Assembly (NCBI GenBank): GCA_051657715.1
Contig: JBOFLF010000064.1
Location: 62,001-126,000 of the forward strand
Source of the DNA: JBOFBH01 sp051657715
GTDB lineage: Bacteria; Actinomycetota; Actinomycetes; Actinomycetales; Angustibacteraceae
Reading direction: 5' to 3'
DNA: 64,000 nucleotides
Shown here: positions 16,555-25,973 of the stretch, in pieces
How positions within the stretch are numbered: the stretch's first letter is position 1
How the letters are laid out: each line of letters opens with the position of its first letter
Program-made: the position numbers and the translations under genes
Notes under the pieces: generated by a model
The model's database searches: none
Told to the model about the DNA's origin: nothing
Seen by the model: the letters and a program-made list of their open reading frames with translations, nothing else

Positions 16555-17037
16555 TCACGTGGTGGCGACCCCGACGACCCAGATGACGATGATCAGCAGG
16601 CCGGCGGACGCTTCGATCGCTGTGCTCCAGCCGGCGGCCACAAGTGCCCGCCGAGTGGACTGCCAGGCCGTCGCATGGTCATCGAGTCGGCGTCGCTCGC
16701 TGAGATAGATGCCGAGGACGAACCCAACCAGCAGTCCCACCACCGGGATCACAAAGAACCCGACGACCGCCGCACCACCTGCCACCAGCAGTGTGCGACT
16801 GGGGATACCGGCTCGTCGAAGCTGTCGGCCGGGCACGGCGTATTTGAGGAGTTGGCTGACGAGCGCCACTGCGACGACACCACCCAGCACTAGCCACGCA
16901 GCCGCCTGCTGGCGGGTCAAGGCCCACACCGCTACCGCGACGACCTGGAGCAGGATCCCGGGCAACACCGGAACGACGACCCCGACCAGGCCGACCAGCA
17001 GGGCCAAGCCGACCAGGACGGTGACCAGCTCGGTCAC
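16555..17037 (-). CDS. DUF456 family membrane protein
   Basis: This 160-residue integral membrane protein has about five hydrophobic segments. Gly-rich stretches such as GLVGVVVPVLPGILL and GGAAVVGFFVIPVVGLLVGFVLGIYLSE match DUF456. The function is unknown. GTG is the start. It lies 15 bp downstream of the DUF7455 gene on the same strand, so the two may be co-transcribed, and it converges with the HExxH protein gene, leaving only 13 bp between stops. Confidence 0.85.
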   Translation of the reverse strand: MTELVTVLVGLALLVGLVGVVVPVLPGILLQVVAVAVWALTRQQAAAWLVLGGVVAVALVSQLLKYAVPGRQLRRAGIPSRTLLVAGGAAVVGFFVIPVVGLLVGFVLGIYLSERRRLDDHATAWQSTRRALVAAGWSTAIEASAGLLIIVIWVVGVATT

Positions 17038-17052
17038 CGGACTACCACCCGC

Positions 17053-17277
17053 TCAACGCTCGCCGTCCGGTGCGGAGGGAGACGCGCGTATGAGGCGGTC
17101 CGTCTCGTCGTGGATGACGGCAGCTCGTTGCGCCAGCGCGGGCGCGTGCTCACGACCGTGGTGGGCGCAGAACAACAGCTCACCGTGGGAGCCAAGCTGA
17201 ACCCGTAGGTACGCTTGCGCGCCGCACCGATCGCAGCGGTCAGCAGCGGTCAAAGATCCGGCGAGGGTTGCGTTCAC
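17053..17277 (-). CDS. DUF7455 family small Cys-rich protein
   Basis: This small protein of 74 residues has the pattern LTAADRCDRCGAQAYLRVQL...GELLFCAHHGREH...IHDETDRL. It is very conserved across actinobacteria and usually found near the principal sigma factor gene. The CxxC and CxHH arrangement suggests a single zinc site. The function is unknown. The GTG at 17277 is chosen because GGAAGGA lies 9 nt upstream and the family begins here; an upstream extension to 17322 is non-homologous. It is divergent from parE. Confidence 0.85.
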   Translation of the reverse strand: MNATLAGSLTAADRCDRCGAQAYLRVQLGSHGELLFCAHHGREHAPALAQRAAVIHDETDRLIRASPSAPDGER

Positions 17278-17536
17278 GTCTGGTAGTCCTTCCTCGATGC
17301 GGCGCCGGGTGCGGTGCCCCAACCGTCGCGGTCCCTCCTGCTGCTGTGTTCAACAGTCAAGCACCCGCCCGTCGTTCCCCGGGAGGCAGTCCGAAAGTTC
17401 GCTTATCGCGGAAAGGCTGCACGAGCCGCCTCGGCCCGGCCTGCGCGGGGTGGTCGGCGGGCGTCGGTACCCTCGGCCGGCGAGAAGATGGCCCCGTCTC
17501 AGCGGGGACGGTCACCCGGAGACCACGGAGGCGAAT

Positions 17537-19711
17537 GTGAGCGTCCAGCGCGAGCGCGCCGCGCCGGTCCAGGACTACACCGCCCGCCACTTGTCGGTCT
17601 TGGAGGGCTTGGAGGCGGTACGCAAGCGGCCCGGGATGTACATCGGGTCGACCGACGCCCGCGGGTTGATGCACTGCTTGTGGGAGATCATCGACAACGC
17701 GGTGGACGAGGCGCTGGGTGGCCACTGCCACCGGGTCGAGGTGACCTTGCACGCCGACGGGTCGGTCGAGGTGCACGACGACGGGCGAGGCATCCCGGTC
17801 GACGTGGAACCGCGGACCGGGTTGTCCGGCGTCGAGCTGGTGTTCACCAAGCTGCATGCCGGGGGCAAGTTCGGCGGCGGGTCCTATGCGGCGTCCGGTG
17901 GCCTGCACGGGGTGGGGGCCAGTGTGGTGAACGCGTTGTCGGCTCGCCTGGACGTGCACGTGGAGCGTGGCTCGGCGGTGCGGTCGATGAGCTTTCGACG
18001 GGGTGAGCCGGGGGCCTTCGACGACAGCTCGGCCCCGCCAACGCCGGACGCGGCGTTCGCCCCCTTCCTGGACCGCTCCGAGCTGCGGATCACCGGACGG
18101 GTCAGGAAGGGCGTCACCGGTACCCGGATCCGCTACTGGCCAGACCCGCAGGTCTTCGGCCGCGACCCGGTGGTGGACCGCGACGAGCTCCGGACCCGCG
18201 TGCGGCAGACCTCGTTCCTGGTGCCCGGGCTGACCCTGGTGGTGCGGGACGAACGCTCCACGCATGGTGCCGACCTGGGCTCGCCGGACCGCGAGGTAGA
18301 TCAGGGACCGGACCGCACGGGGCCGGAGCCGGGCAGGAGCGAGGAGGTCTTCGTCCACGACGGCGGCCTGCTCGAGTACGTGGAGTTCCTCGCCCCGGAC
18401 GAGGCGGTCACGGACGCTTGGCGGTTGCGAGGCAGCGGGCACTTCCGCGAGACCGTCCCGGTCCTGGACGAGCGCGGACACCTCACCCCGACCGAGGTGG
18501 AGCGGGAGTGCGCGGTGGACATCGCGGTCCGCTGGGGCACCGGCTACGACACCCGGGTCCGGTCGTTCGTCAACGTCATCGCCACCCCCAAGGGCGGCAC
18601 CCATCTGGCCGGGTTCGAGGCCGCGCTGCTCAAGGTGCTGCGCAAGCAGGTGGACGCCAGCGCCCGCCGGTTGAAGGCCGGCGGCGACCGTCCGGAGAAG
18701 GACGACGTGCTGGCCGGGCTGACCGCGGTCGTGGCCGTACGGCTCGCCGAGCCGCAGTTCGAGGGGCAGACCAAGGAGGTGCTGGGCAGCAGCGCGGTGC
18801 GCGGCATCGTGTCCCGGGTGGTCGAGCGTGAGCTGACCGCGCTGCTTGAGCAGCCGCCGCGGGGCACGAGGCAGCAGGTCGGGACGTTGCTGGAGAAGGT
18901 CGTCGCGGAGATGAAGACCCGGATCAGCGCGCGACTGCACCGGGAGACCCAGCGCCGCAAGAACGCCTTAGAGACCTCCTCGTTACCGGCCAAGCTGGCC
19001 GATTGTCGGACCGCGGACACCGACCGCAGCGAGCTGTTCATCGTCGAGGGAGACAGCGCGCTGGGCACCGCGAAGCTCGCCCGGTCCTCCGGTTTCCAGG
19101 CGCTGCTGCCGATCCGCGGCAAGATCCTCAACGTCCAGAAGGCGTCTGTCGCCGACATGCTGAAGAACGCCGAGTGCGCGGCGGTCATCCAGGTGGTGGG
19201 GGCCGGGTCCGGCCGTTCCTTCGACCTGGACGCCGCCCGATACGGCCGGGTGGTGCTGATGACCGACGCGGACGTCGACGGTGCGCACATCCGGACCTTG
19301 CTGCTCACCCTGTTCTTCCGCTACATGCGACCGCTGGTGGACGCCGGACGGGTGTTCGCCGCCGTCCCGCCGCTGCATCGGGTCGAGGTGGTCGGCAGCG
19401 GCCGGAAGAACGAGGTCGTCTACACCTACTCCGACGCCGAGCTGCATGCGCTGATCGGCAAACTGGACAAGCGAGGCCGCCGGTACAAGGAGCCGATCCA
19501 GCGGTACAAGGGCCTGGGGGAGATGGACGCGGACCAGCTGGCCGAGACCACCATGGACCCTCGCCAGCGCACGCTGCGCCGGGTCACCGTCCCGGACGCC
19601 GAGCGCGCCGAGCGGATGTTCGAGCTGCTCATGGGGTCGGACGTGGCCCCCCGCAAGGACTTCATCGTGCGCGGTGCCGAACAGCTTGACCGAGGTCGGA
19701 TCGACGTTTGA
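17537..19711 (+). CDS. parE: DNA topoisomerase IV subunit B (ParE/GyrB-type ATPase)
   Basis: This 724-residue ATPase subunit of a type IIA topoisomerase would unlink daughter chromosomes with ParC. The GHKL ATPase has EIIDNAVDEALGG (Glu50, Asn54), DDGRGIP and GGLHGVGASVVNALS. The Toprim domain has EGDSALGTA (Glu504) and DADVDGAHI (Asp577, Asp579, Asp581), and the C-terminus has RYKGLGEM. The GTG at 17537 has GGAGG 5 nt upstream; the open frame before it lacks homology. Assignment to topoisomerase IV rather than gyrase rests on its location beside sigA and pairing with a ParC-like gene, as in Streptomyces. It is convergent with parC. Confidence 0.93.
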   Translation: MSVQRERAAPVQDYTARHLSVLEGLEAVRKRPGMYIGSTDARGLMHCLWEIIDNAVDEALGGHCHRVEVTLHADGSVEVHDDGRGIPVDVEPRTGLSGVELVFTKLHAGGKFGGGSYAASGGLHGVGASVVNALSARLDVHVERGSAVRSMSFRRGEPGAFDDSSAPPTPDAAFAPFLDRSELRITGRVRKGVTGTRIRYWPDPQVFGRDPVVDRDELRTRVRQTSFLVPGLTLVVRDERSTHGADLGSPDREVDQGPDRTGPEPGRSEEVFVHDGGLLEYVEFLAPDEAVTDAWRLRGSGHFRETVPVLDERGHLTPTEVERECAVDIAVRWGTGYDTRVRSFVNVIATPKGGTHLAGFEAALLKVLRKQVDASARRLKAGGDRPEKDDVLAGLTAVVAVRLAEPQFEGQTKEVLGSSAVRGIVSRVVERELTALLEQPPRGTRQQVGTLLEKVVAEMKTRISARLHRETQRRKNALETSSLPAKLADCRTADTDRSELFIVEGDSALGTAKLARSSGFQALLPIRGKILNVQKASVADMLKNAECAAVIQVVGAGSGRSFDLDAARYGRVVLMTDADVDGAHIRTLLLTLFFRYMRPLVDAGRVFAAVPPLHRVEVVGSGRKNEVVYTYSDAELHALIGKLDKRGRRYKEPIQRYKGLGEMDADQLAETTMDPRQRTLRRVTVPDAERAERMFELLMGSDVAPRKDFIVRGAEQLDRGRIDV

Positions 19712-19811
19712 CCAACCCCCGGGTGCTCGCACGCTGAGTAGCCGGTCAGCTGGATCACGGGGCGACCTCGCTGGTGCGGGACCGTTGCCGGGCAGAACCG
19801 TGGCCAGCAAC

Positions 19812-19836
19812 GGCCCAGCAACGCTGAGGCTGGGCC
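19812..19836. terminator. Bidirectional hairpin between parE and parC
   Basis: GGCCCAG (19812-19818) pairs with CTGGGCC (19830-19836) around an 11-nt loop, abutting the parC stop. It sits in the 124-bp gap between the convergent genes and could end both transcripts. Confidence 0.55.
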
Positions 19837-22298
19837 TACCCGGCTGGGGCAAAAGCGCTGGCCGGCCCGCAGACCGCGGCGATCGGCGCTGCCGCCGGGA
19901 CGCCGGACCCGTCCCGGCGGCCGGTCGGTCCCGGCAGGTTGAGCGGGTTCCCGCCGGCCCCGCCGGCCCGGGGCGGTGCCGCTCCGGCCCAGGCCAGCAC
20001 CAGCGCGTCCTCGCCGCGCAGGAACCGGTGACAGCGCACCCCGCCAGTTCCCCGGCCTTTGCCCGGGTAGTGGTCCCAGGTGGTCACCTTGACGGTTCCG
20101 GTCTCGGTGCCCGGCAGCGCCCCGGACGAGCCAGCGACCGTCACCACCGCGGCGTCCGCGCCTGCCGGGACCGCACCGAACCACAGCACCTTCGCGCCAG
20201 CGGCCAGCTTGACGCCGGCCATGCCCCCTGCCGGGCGTCCCTGCGGGCGCACCATGGCCGCCGAGAAGTGCAACAGCTGGGCGTCCGTGGTGATGAAGCA
20301 CAGCTCCGCCTCGCCAGCCGCCAGCTCCACCGCGCCGACCACCTGGTCGCCGTCCCGCAGGCCGATGAGCTCCCAGTCGTCCCGCCCGGCCGGGTGGTCC
20401 GACGTCACTCGCTTGACCACACCGAGCGCGGTCCCCAGCGCGAGACCGGGAGAGTCCGGGGACAGGCTGGTCAGGGTGAGCACTCGCTCGGTGGCCGGCA
20501 GATCGACGAAGGCTCCGAGCGGAGCCCCACCGGCCAGGCTGGGCGGCCCGGCGGTCGGCGGCAGCGTCGGCAGTTCCAGGACCGACAACCGGATGGCGCG
20601 TCCGCGCGAGGTGACCAGGGCCACCTCACCCCGGGCGGTGGTCCGCACCGCGGCCACCACCGTGTCGTGCTGGTGCCGGTCCGGTGAACCGGACAGCGGC
20701 TCGACGTCCGAGGTGCGGGCCAGCAGTCCGGTGGCGGACAACAGCACCCAGCACGGGTCGTCCGTCACCTCCAGCGGCGTCACCGTCGTCATCGGGGTGC
20801 CGGCCGACGCCAGCAGTACCGTCCGCCGCGGTGTGCCGTGCGCCTTGGCCACCTCGGCGAGCTCGTCGGAGACCACCCGCCGCAGCACGGTGTCGTCGGC
20901 GAGGATCTCCCGCAGCCGCTCGATCTGGCCACGCAGCTGCTCGGCCTCGGTCTCCAGCTCGATCCGGCTGAACTTGGTCAGCCGCCGCAGCCGCAGCTGC
21001 AGGATGTACTCGGCCTGCTCCGGCGACAGATCGAACACCTGGGTGAGCCGGGTCCGGGCGATCTCGGCGTCGTCGCTGGAGCGGACGATCGCGATCACCT
21101 CGTCGATGTCCAGGATCGCGATCAGCAGCCCGTCCACCAGGTGCAGCCGGTGCTCGGCGCGGGCCAGCCGGTGCTCGGTGCGCCGCCGGACCACGCCGAT
21201 CCGGAAGTCCACGTAGACGACCAGCAGCTCGCGCAACCCGAGAGTGCGCGGTTGACCGTCGACCAGCGCGACGTTGTTGATGCCGAACGAGTCCTCCATC
21301 GGCGTCAACCGGTAGAGCTGCTCCAGCACCGCTTCGGGGTTGAACCCGTTCTTGACCTCGATGACCAGCCGCAGGCCGTGCTCGCGGTCGGTGAGGTCGA
21401 CGACGTCGCTGATCCCCTGGAGCTTCTTCGCCCGGGCCAGCTCGACGATCCGCTCGCGCACCTTCTCCGGCCCCACGGTGTAGGGCAGTTCGGTGACCAC
21501 GATGCCCTTGCGCCGAGGGGTGACGTTCTCGATCCGGGTGGTGGCCCGGGTGCGGAAGCTGCCGCGTCCGGTGCGGTACGCCTCGCGCACCCCGTCCAGG
21601 CCGACGATCCGCCCGCCGGTCGGCAGGTCCGGACCGGGCACGAACCGGATCAGGTCCTCGAGCGTGGCGTCCGGGTGCGCCAGCAGGTGCCGGGCCGCGC
21701 CGATCACCTCGACCAGGTTGTGCGGCGGCATGTTGGTGGCCATCCCGACCGCGATTCCGCTGGCGCCGTTGACCAGCAGGTTGGGGAACGCCGCCGGCAG
21801 CACCGCGGGCTGGGTCAGCTGGTCGTCGTAGGTGGGGACGAACTCGACGGTGTCCTCGTCCAACGACCCGGTCATCAGCAACGCCGAGGACGCCAGCCGG
21901 GCCTCGGTGTATCGCATGGCCGCCGGTCCGTCGTCCGGAGATCCGAAGTTTCCGTGGCCGTCGACCAGCGGGAGGCGCAGCGAGAACGGCTGGGCCATCC
22001 GGACCAGGGCGTCGTAGATGGCGCCGTCGCCGTGCGGGTGGTACTTGCCCATCACCTCGCCGACCACCCGCGAGCTCTTCACGTGGCCGCGGTCCGGGCG
22101 CAGGTTCAACTCACCCATCGAGTACAGGATCCGCCGCTGCACCGGTTTCAGGCCGTCCCGAGCGTCCGGCAGCGCCCGGGTGTAGATCACCGAGTAGGCG
22201 TACTCCAGGAACGACCCCTGCATCTCCGCGCCGACGTCGATGTCGACGATCCGGTCGGCGGGCTTCTCCAACGGCGGGGGGGCGGGACGACGAGCCAT
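19836..22298 (-). CDS. parC: DNA topoisomerase IV subunit A (ParC/GyrA-type)
   Basis: This 820-residue DNA breakage-reunion subunit has its catalytic Tyr at about residue 130 in AAMRYTEARL. The quinolone-determining region reads KPVQRRILYSM...GKYHPHGDGAIYDALVRMAQ. The position equivalent to E. coli GyrA Ser83 is Gly92, while the acidic residue equivalent to Asp87 is kept (Asp96). No GyrA-box is evident in the C-terminal beta-pinwheel, which fits ParC rather than GyrA. The ATG at 22298 has AGGAG 8 nt upstream. The last 50 or so residues are Gly/Ala/Pro-rich. It pairs with parE, transcribed towards it. Confidence 0.93.
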   Translation of the reverse strand: MARRPAPPPLEKPADRIVDIDVGAEMQGSFLEYAYSVIYTRALPDARDGLKPVQRRILYSMGELNLRPDRGHVKSSRVVGEVMGKYHPHGDGAIYDALVRMAQPFSLRLPLVDGHGNFGSPDDGPAAMRYTEARLASSALLMTGSLDEDTVEFVPTYDDQLTQPAVLPAAFPNLLVNGASGIAVGMATNMPPHNLVEVIGAARHLLAHPDATLEDLIRFVPGPDLPTGGRIVGLDGVREAYRTGRGSFRTRATTRIENVTPRRKGIVVTELPYTVGPEKVRERIVELARAKKLQGISDVVDLTDREHGLRLVIEVKNGFNPEAVLEQLYRLTPMEDSFGINNVALVDGQPRTLGLRELLVVYVDFRIGVVRRRTEHRLARAEHRLHLVDGLLIAILDIDEVIAIVRSSDDAEIARTRLTQVFDLSPEQAEYILQLRLRRLTKFSRIELETEAEQLRGQIERLREILADDTVLRRVVSDELAEVAKAHGTPRRTVLLASAGTPMTTVTPLEVTDDPCWVLLSATGLLARTSDVEPLSGSPDRHQHDTVVAAVRTTARGEVALVTSRGRAIRLSVLELPTLPPTAGPPSLAGGAPLGAFVDLPATERVLTLTSLSPDSPGLALGTALGVVKRVTSDHPAGRDDWELIGLRDGDQVVGAVELAAGEAELCFITTDAQLLHFSAAMVRPQGRPAGGMAGVKLAAGAKVLWFGAVPAGADAAVVTVAGSSGALPGTETGTVKVTTWDHYPGKGRGTGGVRCHRFLRGEDALVLAWAGAAPPRAGGAGGNPLNLPGPTGRRDGSGVPAAAPIAAVCGPASAFAPAG

Positions 22299-22385
22299 GC
22301 GTGGTGCTCCTGACGATGCGGGCCTGCGATGGTGCGGAACCTGGGAAGCCGGGGACGGCCGGGCGGTGTCACGGCTGTTGCGCGC

Positions 22386-23084
22386 TCATCCTCTCGCTGG
22401 GCCATCCTCCGGTCCGGCAGGCATGGCCGTGTCGGGCGGGTCGGTCTTCGACGGATCGGCTGCGATCAGGGCCGGCCACGGGGCACCGAACCGGCCGTCA
22501 TGAGCCACATCGCGCAGTGGACGGCGTCCGCGGCGCAAGCTGGCGGACCGTCGGCCTGGTCCCGGCGCCGGGTACCCGAGGCTCACCACCCCGACCAGGC
22601 GACGGTCGGTGGGGATCGAGAAGGCGAGGCGGACGGCTTCGTGACGGTCCGGTGGCACCCCGAAGAAGCAGCCGCCCAGGCCGGCGTCGGTCGCGGTCAG
22701 CAGCATGAGCAGGGCCGCCATGCCGGTGTCCACGTCCCAGTAGGGGATCGGCCAGCGTTGGGGATCCCGATCGGTCCAGCCCTTGTCCGGCTCGGCGTAC
22801 CGGTCCAGGTAGCTGCCCGGGTCGCTCAGGCACAGCAGGAGGACCGGGGCGCCGCGCATCCCGTGCAGCCACCGGTCAGCCGGCTCGGGGGCCGTGACCC
22901 GCCAGAACGTGTCCCGGGACGTCGACGTGTGGAGCACCACAAAGTCCCAGCCCTGGCTGAAGCCGGCGCTCGGGGCTCTGATCGCATGCCTCAGCACCCG
23001 GTCCAGCACCGCGTCCGGCACCGGACGGCTTGGGTGGTAAGCCCGGACCATCCGACGTCGTCCAACGACTTCGCTCAGCTCCAT
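22386..23084 (-). CDS. Nitroreductase family protein
   Basis: This 232-residue FMN-dependent oxidoreductase has the N-terminal pattern MELSEVVGRRRMVRAYHPSRPVPDAVLDRVLRHAIRAPSAGFSQGW, including the FMN-contacting Arg and Ser residues, and GLGGCFFGVPPDR typical of nitroreductases. The natural substrate is unknown. The ATG at 23084 is the family start; the frame is open upstream but runs antisense to the divergent alkB leader. The gene lies 87 bp upstream of parC on the same strand. Confidence 0.85.
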   Translation of the reverse strand: MELSEVVGRRRMVRAYHPSRPVPDAVLDRVLRHAIRAPSAGFSQGWDFVVLHTSTSRDTFWRVTAPEPADRWLHGMRGAPVLLLCLSDPGSYLDRYAEPDKGWTDRDPQRWPIPYWDVDTGMAALLMLLTATDAGLGGCFFGVPPDRHEAVRLAFSIPTDRRLVGVVSLGYPAPGPGRRSASLRRGRRPLRDVAHDGRFGAPWPALIAADPSKTDPPDTAMPAGPEDGPARG

Positions 23085-23255
23085 CCCCGGATCGTGCCAC
23101 CAGGACTTCCGGGGTCTGCCGTACCGTCCGGCGATGCGTGGACGGCTGGTCTCGCAGTACGGCCGCCGTCGTCCTGCTTCAGGCTGACCAGGTGGCGCGA
23201 CGGTTCCTTGACAGTGGTCATCGGCGCGCCGACAGTGGTACTCACGATTGGCGCT

Positions 23256-23308
23256 CGGTCGTCGAGCAACCGGTCGTCGAGCACCGGTCGTCGAGCACCG
23301 GTCGTCGC
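23256..23308. repeat. 14-15 bp tandem repeats upstream of alkB
   Basis: About four units of the form CGGTCGTCGAGCAC run in tandem between the nitroreductase and alkB starts, ending about 15 bp before the alkB ribosome site. Each unit contains TCGTCGA, so the array could act as a set of protein sites or as an mRNA leader structure. Function is not shown. Confidence 0.75.
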
Positions 23309-23337
23309 CGCCACCGCGGGTCGGGAGGCTGGTCGCC

Positions 23338-24498
23338 ATGGCGGTCACGATTCGAGGACTGGATGCCGACGGCCAGCCGGTTGGCTGGGTGGACCGTAAG
23401 CGGCGGCTGTGGTCGTTGGCCTTCATCGTGCCGACTTTCCCGGTCGTCGCCGTCCTGCTGGTCACGTCGACAGGCTGGGACGTGTTCTGGTTCTGGGGCG
23501 TCCTGTTCGCGTTCGGGCTGGTCCCGGTCGCGGATGTGCTCATGGGCGACGACCCGTCCAACCCGCCGGAGGAGATCGCGGTCGCCTTGCAGGCGGACCC
23601 GTGGTACCGGTGGATCGTGCTGGCCTACCTTCCGCTGCAGTACCTGGCCTGGGGCTGGTCGGTGTGGTACGTCGCCACCCATGAGCTGAGCCTGGCGCAG
23701 CAGGTCGGTTTCGCCGTCACGGTCGGCATCGTCTCCGGCATCGGGATCAACGCCGCGCACGAGCTCGGTCACAAGCGGGAAGACCTCGAGCATTGGGCGT
23801 GCAAGCTCGCTCTTGCGCCAAGCTGGTACGGCCACTTCTTCGTCGAGCACAACTGGGGTCACCACAAGCGGGTGGCGACACCAGAGGATCCAGCGAGCTC
23901 CCGCCTGGGGGAGAGCTTCTACCGCTTCTGGCTGCGGACGGTGATCGGCTCGTTGCTCTCAGCCTGGCGTATCGAGCGGGCTCGGTTACGGCGCAAGGGC
24001 ACGTCGGTGGTCTCCTGGCGCAACCGCATCCTGCACGCGTGGGCTTTCTCGGTGGTGCTCTGGACGATCGCGCTCGGCCTCGGCGGACAACAGGTGCTGC
24101 TGTTCCTGGTCGTGCAGGCGGTTGTCGGGTTCACCCTGCTGGAGGCCGTCAACTACGTGGAGCACTACGGTCTGCTGCGCCAGCGGGACGCTCGTGGCGG
24201 CTATGAGCGGGTCCGCCCGCGGCACTCCTGGAACAACGACCACGTGGTGACCAACCTGTTGCTGTACCAACTGCAGCGGCACTCGGACCACCACGAGAAC
24301 CCGGCCCGCAGGTTCGTCGCCCTCCGGCACGTCGATGAGGCACCGCAGCTGCCCGCTGGCTATGCGGCGATGATCCTGATCGCGCTGATCCCGCCGGTGT
24401 GGCGACGGGTCATGGACCAGCGGGTCCTCGCGCACTACGGCGGCGAGGTGACGCTGGCGAACCGGCGACCGGGCTGGCACCCACCTGTGCGCGGCTGA
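23338..24498 (+). CDS. alkB: Alkane 1-monooxygenase (AlkB family)
   Basis: This integral-membrane non-heme diiron hydroxylase oxidises medium-chain alkanes or similar hydrocarbons at the terminal carbon. All three histidine boxes are present: HELGHK (His141), EHNWGHHKRVATPEDPASSR (His171, His175, His176) and LQRHSDHHENP (His315, His318, His319), along with NYVEHYGLLR. It is 386 residues with about six hydrophobic segments. The ATG at 23338 has GGAGG 9 nt upstream. No rubredoxin or rubredoxin reductase gene is adjacent, so its electron donors must lie elsewhere. This distinguishes it from fused or operonic alkB systems. Confidence 0.93.
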   Translation: MAVTIRGLDADGQPVGWVDRKRRLWSLAFIVPTFPVVAVLLVTSTGWDVFWFWGVLFAFGLVPVADVLMGDDPSNPPEEIAVALQADPWYRWIVLAYLPLQYLAWGWSVWYVATHELSLAQQVGFAVTVGIVSGIGINAAHELGHKREDLEHWACKLALAPSWYGHFFVEHNWGHHKRVATPEDPASSRLGESFYRFWLRTVIGSLLSAWRIERARLRRKGTSVVSWRNRILHAWAFSVVLWTIALGLGGQQVLLFLVVQAVVGFTLLEAVNYVEHYGLLRQRDARGGYERVRPRHSWNNDHVVTNLLLYQLQRHSDHHENPARRFVALRHVDEAPQLPAGYAAMILIALIPPVWRRVMDQRVLAHYGGEVTLANRRPGWHPPVRG

Positions 24499-24615
24499 CC
24501 GGCCGCCCATCGCTCTCACCCCCGATCGGGTGATGTCCTCATCTCGTCGCCGGACTTCGCGTTCGCCACGGATACCGTCGTACGGGCTCCCATTCGCCGG
24601 TGAGATCGTCAGCGC

Positions 24616-24621
24616 TAGACT
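24616..24621 (+). promoter_or_regulatory. Putative -10 box (TAGACT) of ald
   Basis: TAGACT has a weak -35 (TTCGCC, 24593-24598) at a 17-bp spacing, giving a leader of about 70 nt before the ald GTG. The promoter call is tentative. Confidence 0.4.
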
Positions 24622-24698
24622 CGTTGAAGCCTCCAGCTCTGGAGGCCGACCCGGAGGGTGGCACCGGGCTGATCCACCCGGGCAAAGGACGGTTGACG

Positions 24699-25814
24699 GT
24701 GAAGGTCGCGATCCCTCGCGAGGTCAAGAACCACGAGTACCGCGTGGCCATCACGCCGGCCGGGGTCCATGAGTTCGTCCAGCACGGTCACCAGGTGTAC
24801 GTCGAAGCCGAGGCGGGTGTCGGCTCGTCGATCCGCGATGAGGACTACGTGGCTGCTGGTGCCACCATCGTCCCGTCGGCCGACGACGCATGGGGCACGG
24901 GTGATCTGATCCTGAAGGTCAAGGAGCCGATCGCCGACGAGTACGCCCGGATGCGGGAGGGGCAGACGCTCTTCACCTACCTGCACCTGGCTGCGGACAA
25001 GGCGCTGACCCAAGAGCTGGTAGCACGGAAGGTCACCGGGGTCGCGTACGAAACGGTCGAGCTGCCGGACCGTAGCCTGCCGCTGCTGGCCCCGATGAGC
25101 GAGGTGGCCGGTCGACTGGCGCCCCAGGTGGGCGCCCACACCCTGATGCGCGCGCAGGGTGGTCGCGGCGTCCTCATGGGTGGGGTGTCCGGGGTGTACG
25201 CCGCCAAGGTGGTCGTGATCGGCGCCGGGGTGTCGGGGACGAACGCCGCCGCGATCGCGCTCGGCATGCAGGCCGAGGTGCTGCTGCTGGACCGCAACGT
25301 CGAGCGACTGCGGCAGATGGACCGGATCTACCAGGGGCACGTGCAGACCGTCGCCGCCAATGCGTTCGAGGTGGAGCGGGCGATCCTGGACGCCGACATG
25401 GTGATCGGTGCCGTCCTCGTACCAGGCGCGAAGGCGCCGACCCTGGTGACCAACGAGCAGGTGTCGCGGATGAAGCCGGGCAGCGTCCTGGTGGACATTT
25501 CCATCGACCAGGGCGGGTGCTTCGAGGATTCCCGGCCGACCACGCACGCCGACCCAATCTACCCGGTGCACGACTCGGTGTTCTACTGCGTGGCGAACAT
25601 GCCAGGCGCGGTCCCGCACACCTCGACGTACGCGCTGACCAACGTCACGCTGCCCTACGCGGTGGAGCTGGCTGACCGCGGGTGGCGGGACGCGATGCGC
25701 ACCGACCGCGCACTCGCTCTCGGCCTCAACACCCACGACGGCATGGTGCTCAACGAGCCGGTGGCCCAGGCTCATGCTCTTGGCTGCACATCGCTGGGCG
25801 ACGTCCTGTCCTGA
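24699..25814 (+). CDS. ald: Alanine dehydrogenase
   Basis: This enzyme reversibly converts L-alanine to pyruvate and ammonia with NAD. At 371 residues it has the family length. The N-terminus MKVAIPREVKNHEYRVAITPAGV is diagnostic, LFTYLHLAADKALT carries the substrate-binding His, and GVYAAKVVVIGAGVSGTNAAAIALGM is the Rossmann motif. The GTG at 24699 begins this conserved N-terminus; 33 upstream codons in frame have no homology. It is transcribed in the same direction as xerD but separated by 159 bp with a new promoter. Confidence 0.96.
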   Translation: MKVAIPREVKNHEYRVAITPAGVHEFVQHGHQVYVEAEAGVGSSIRDEDYVAAGATIVPSADDAWGTGDLILKVKEPIADEYARMREGQTLFTYLHLAADKALTQELVARKVTGVAYETVELPDRSLPLLAPMSEVAGRLAPQVGAHTLMRAQGGRGVLMGGVSGVYAAKVVVIGAGVSGTNAAAIALGMQAEVLLLDRNVERLRQMDRIYQGHVQTVAANAFEVERAILDADMVIGAVLVPGAKAPTLVTNEQVSRMKPGSVLVDISIDQGGCFEDSRPTTHADPIYPVHDSVFYCVANMPGAVPHTSTYALTNVTLPYAVELADRGWRDAMRTDRALALGLNTHDGMVLNEPVAQAHALGCTSLGDVLS

Positions 25815-25961
25815 CCTCGGGTGGGCTGTCTGACTTCGGGTGGGCGGGGGTGCACCGACGGCGTCCACGTGCACGCAGACGTTCGACGCGTCGTATTCCG
25901 GACCGTGCTGACCGTCGGTCGCCACGCCGACGGCCTCCGTCGACGTCTCGATTGAGGCGGT

Positions 25962-25967
25962 TAGTCT
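25962..25967 (+). promoter_or_regulatory. Putative -10 box (TAGTCT) for leaderless xerD
   Basis: The hexamer ends 6 nt before the GTG of xerD and there is no Shine-Dalgarno. Confidence 0.5.
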
Positions 25968-25973
25968 CCAGAC

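Noticed and set aside
19176..19300. Gyrase B rather than topoisomerase IV subunit
   Set aside because: The Toprim motifs do not discriminate alone, but the sigA neighbourhood and the adjacent ParC-like gene without a GyrA-box favour topoisomerase IV. Gyrase genes are expected near the origin.
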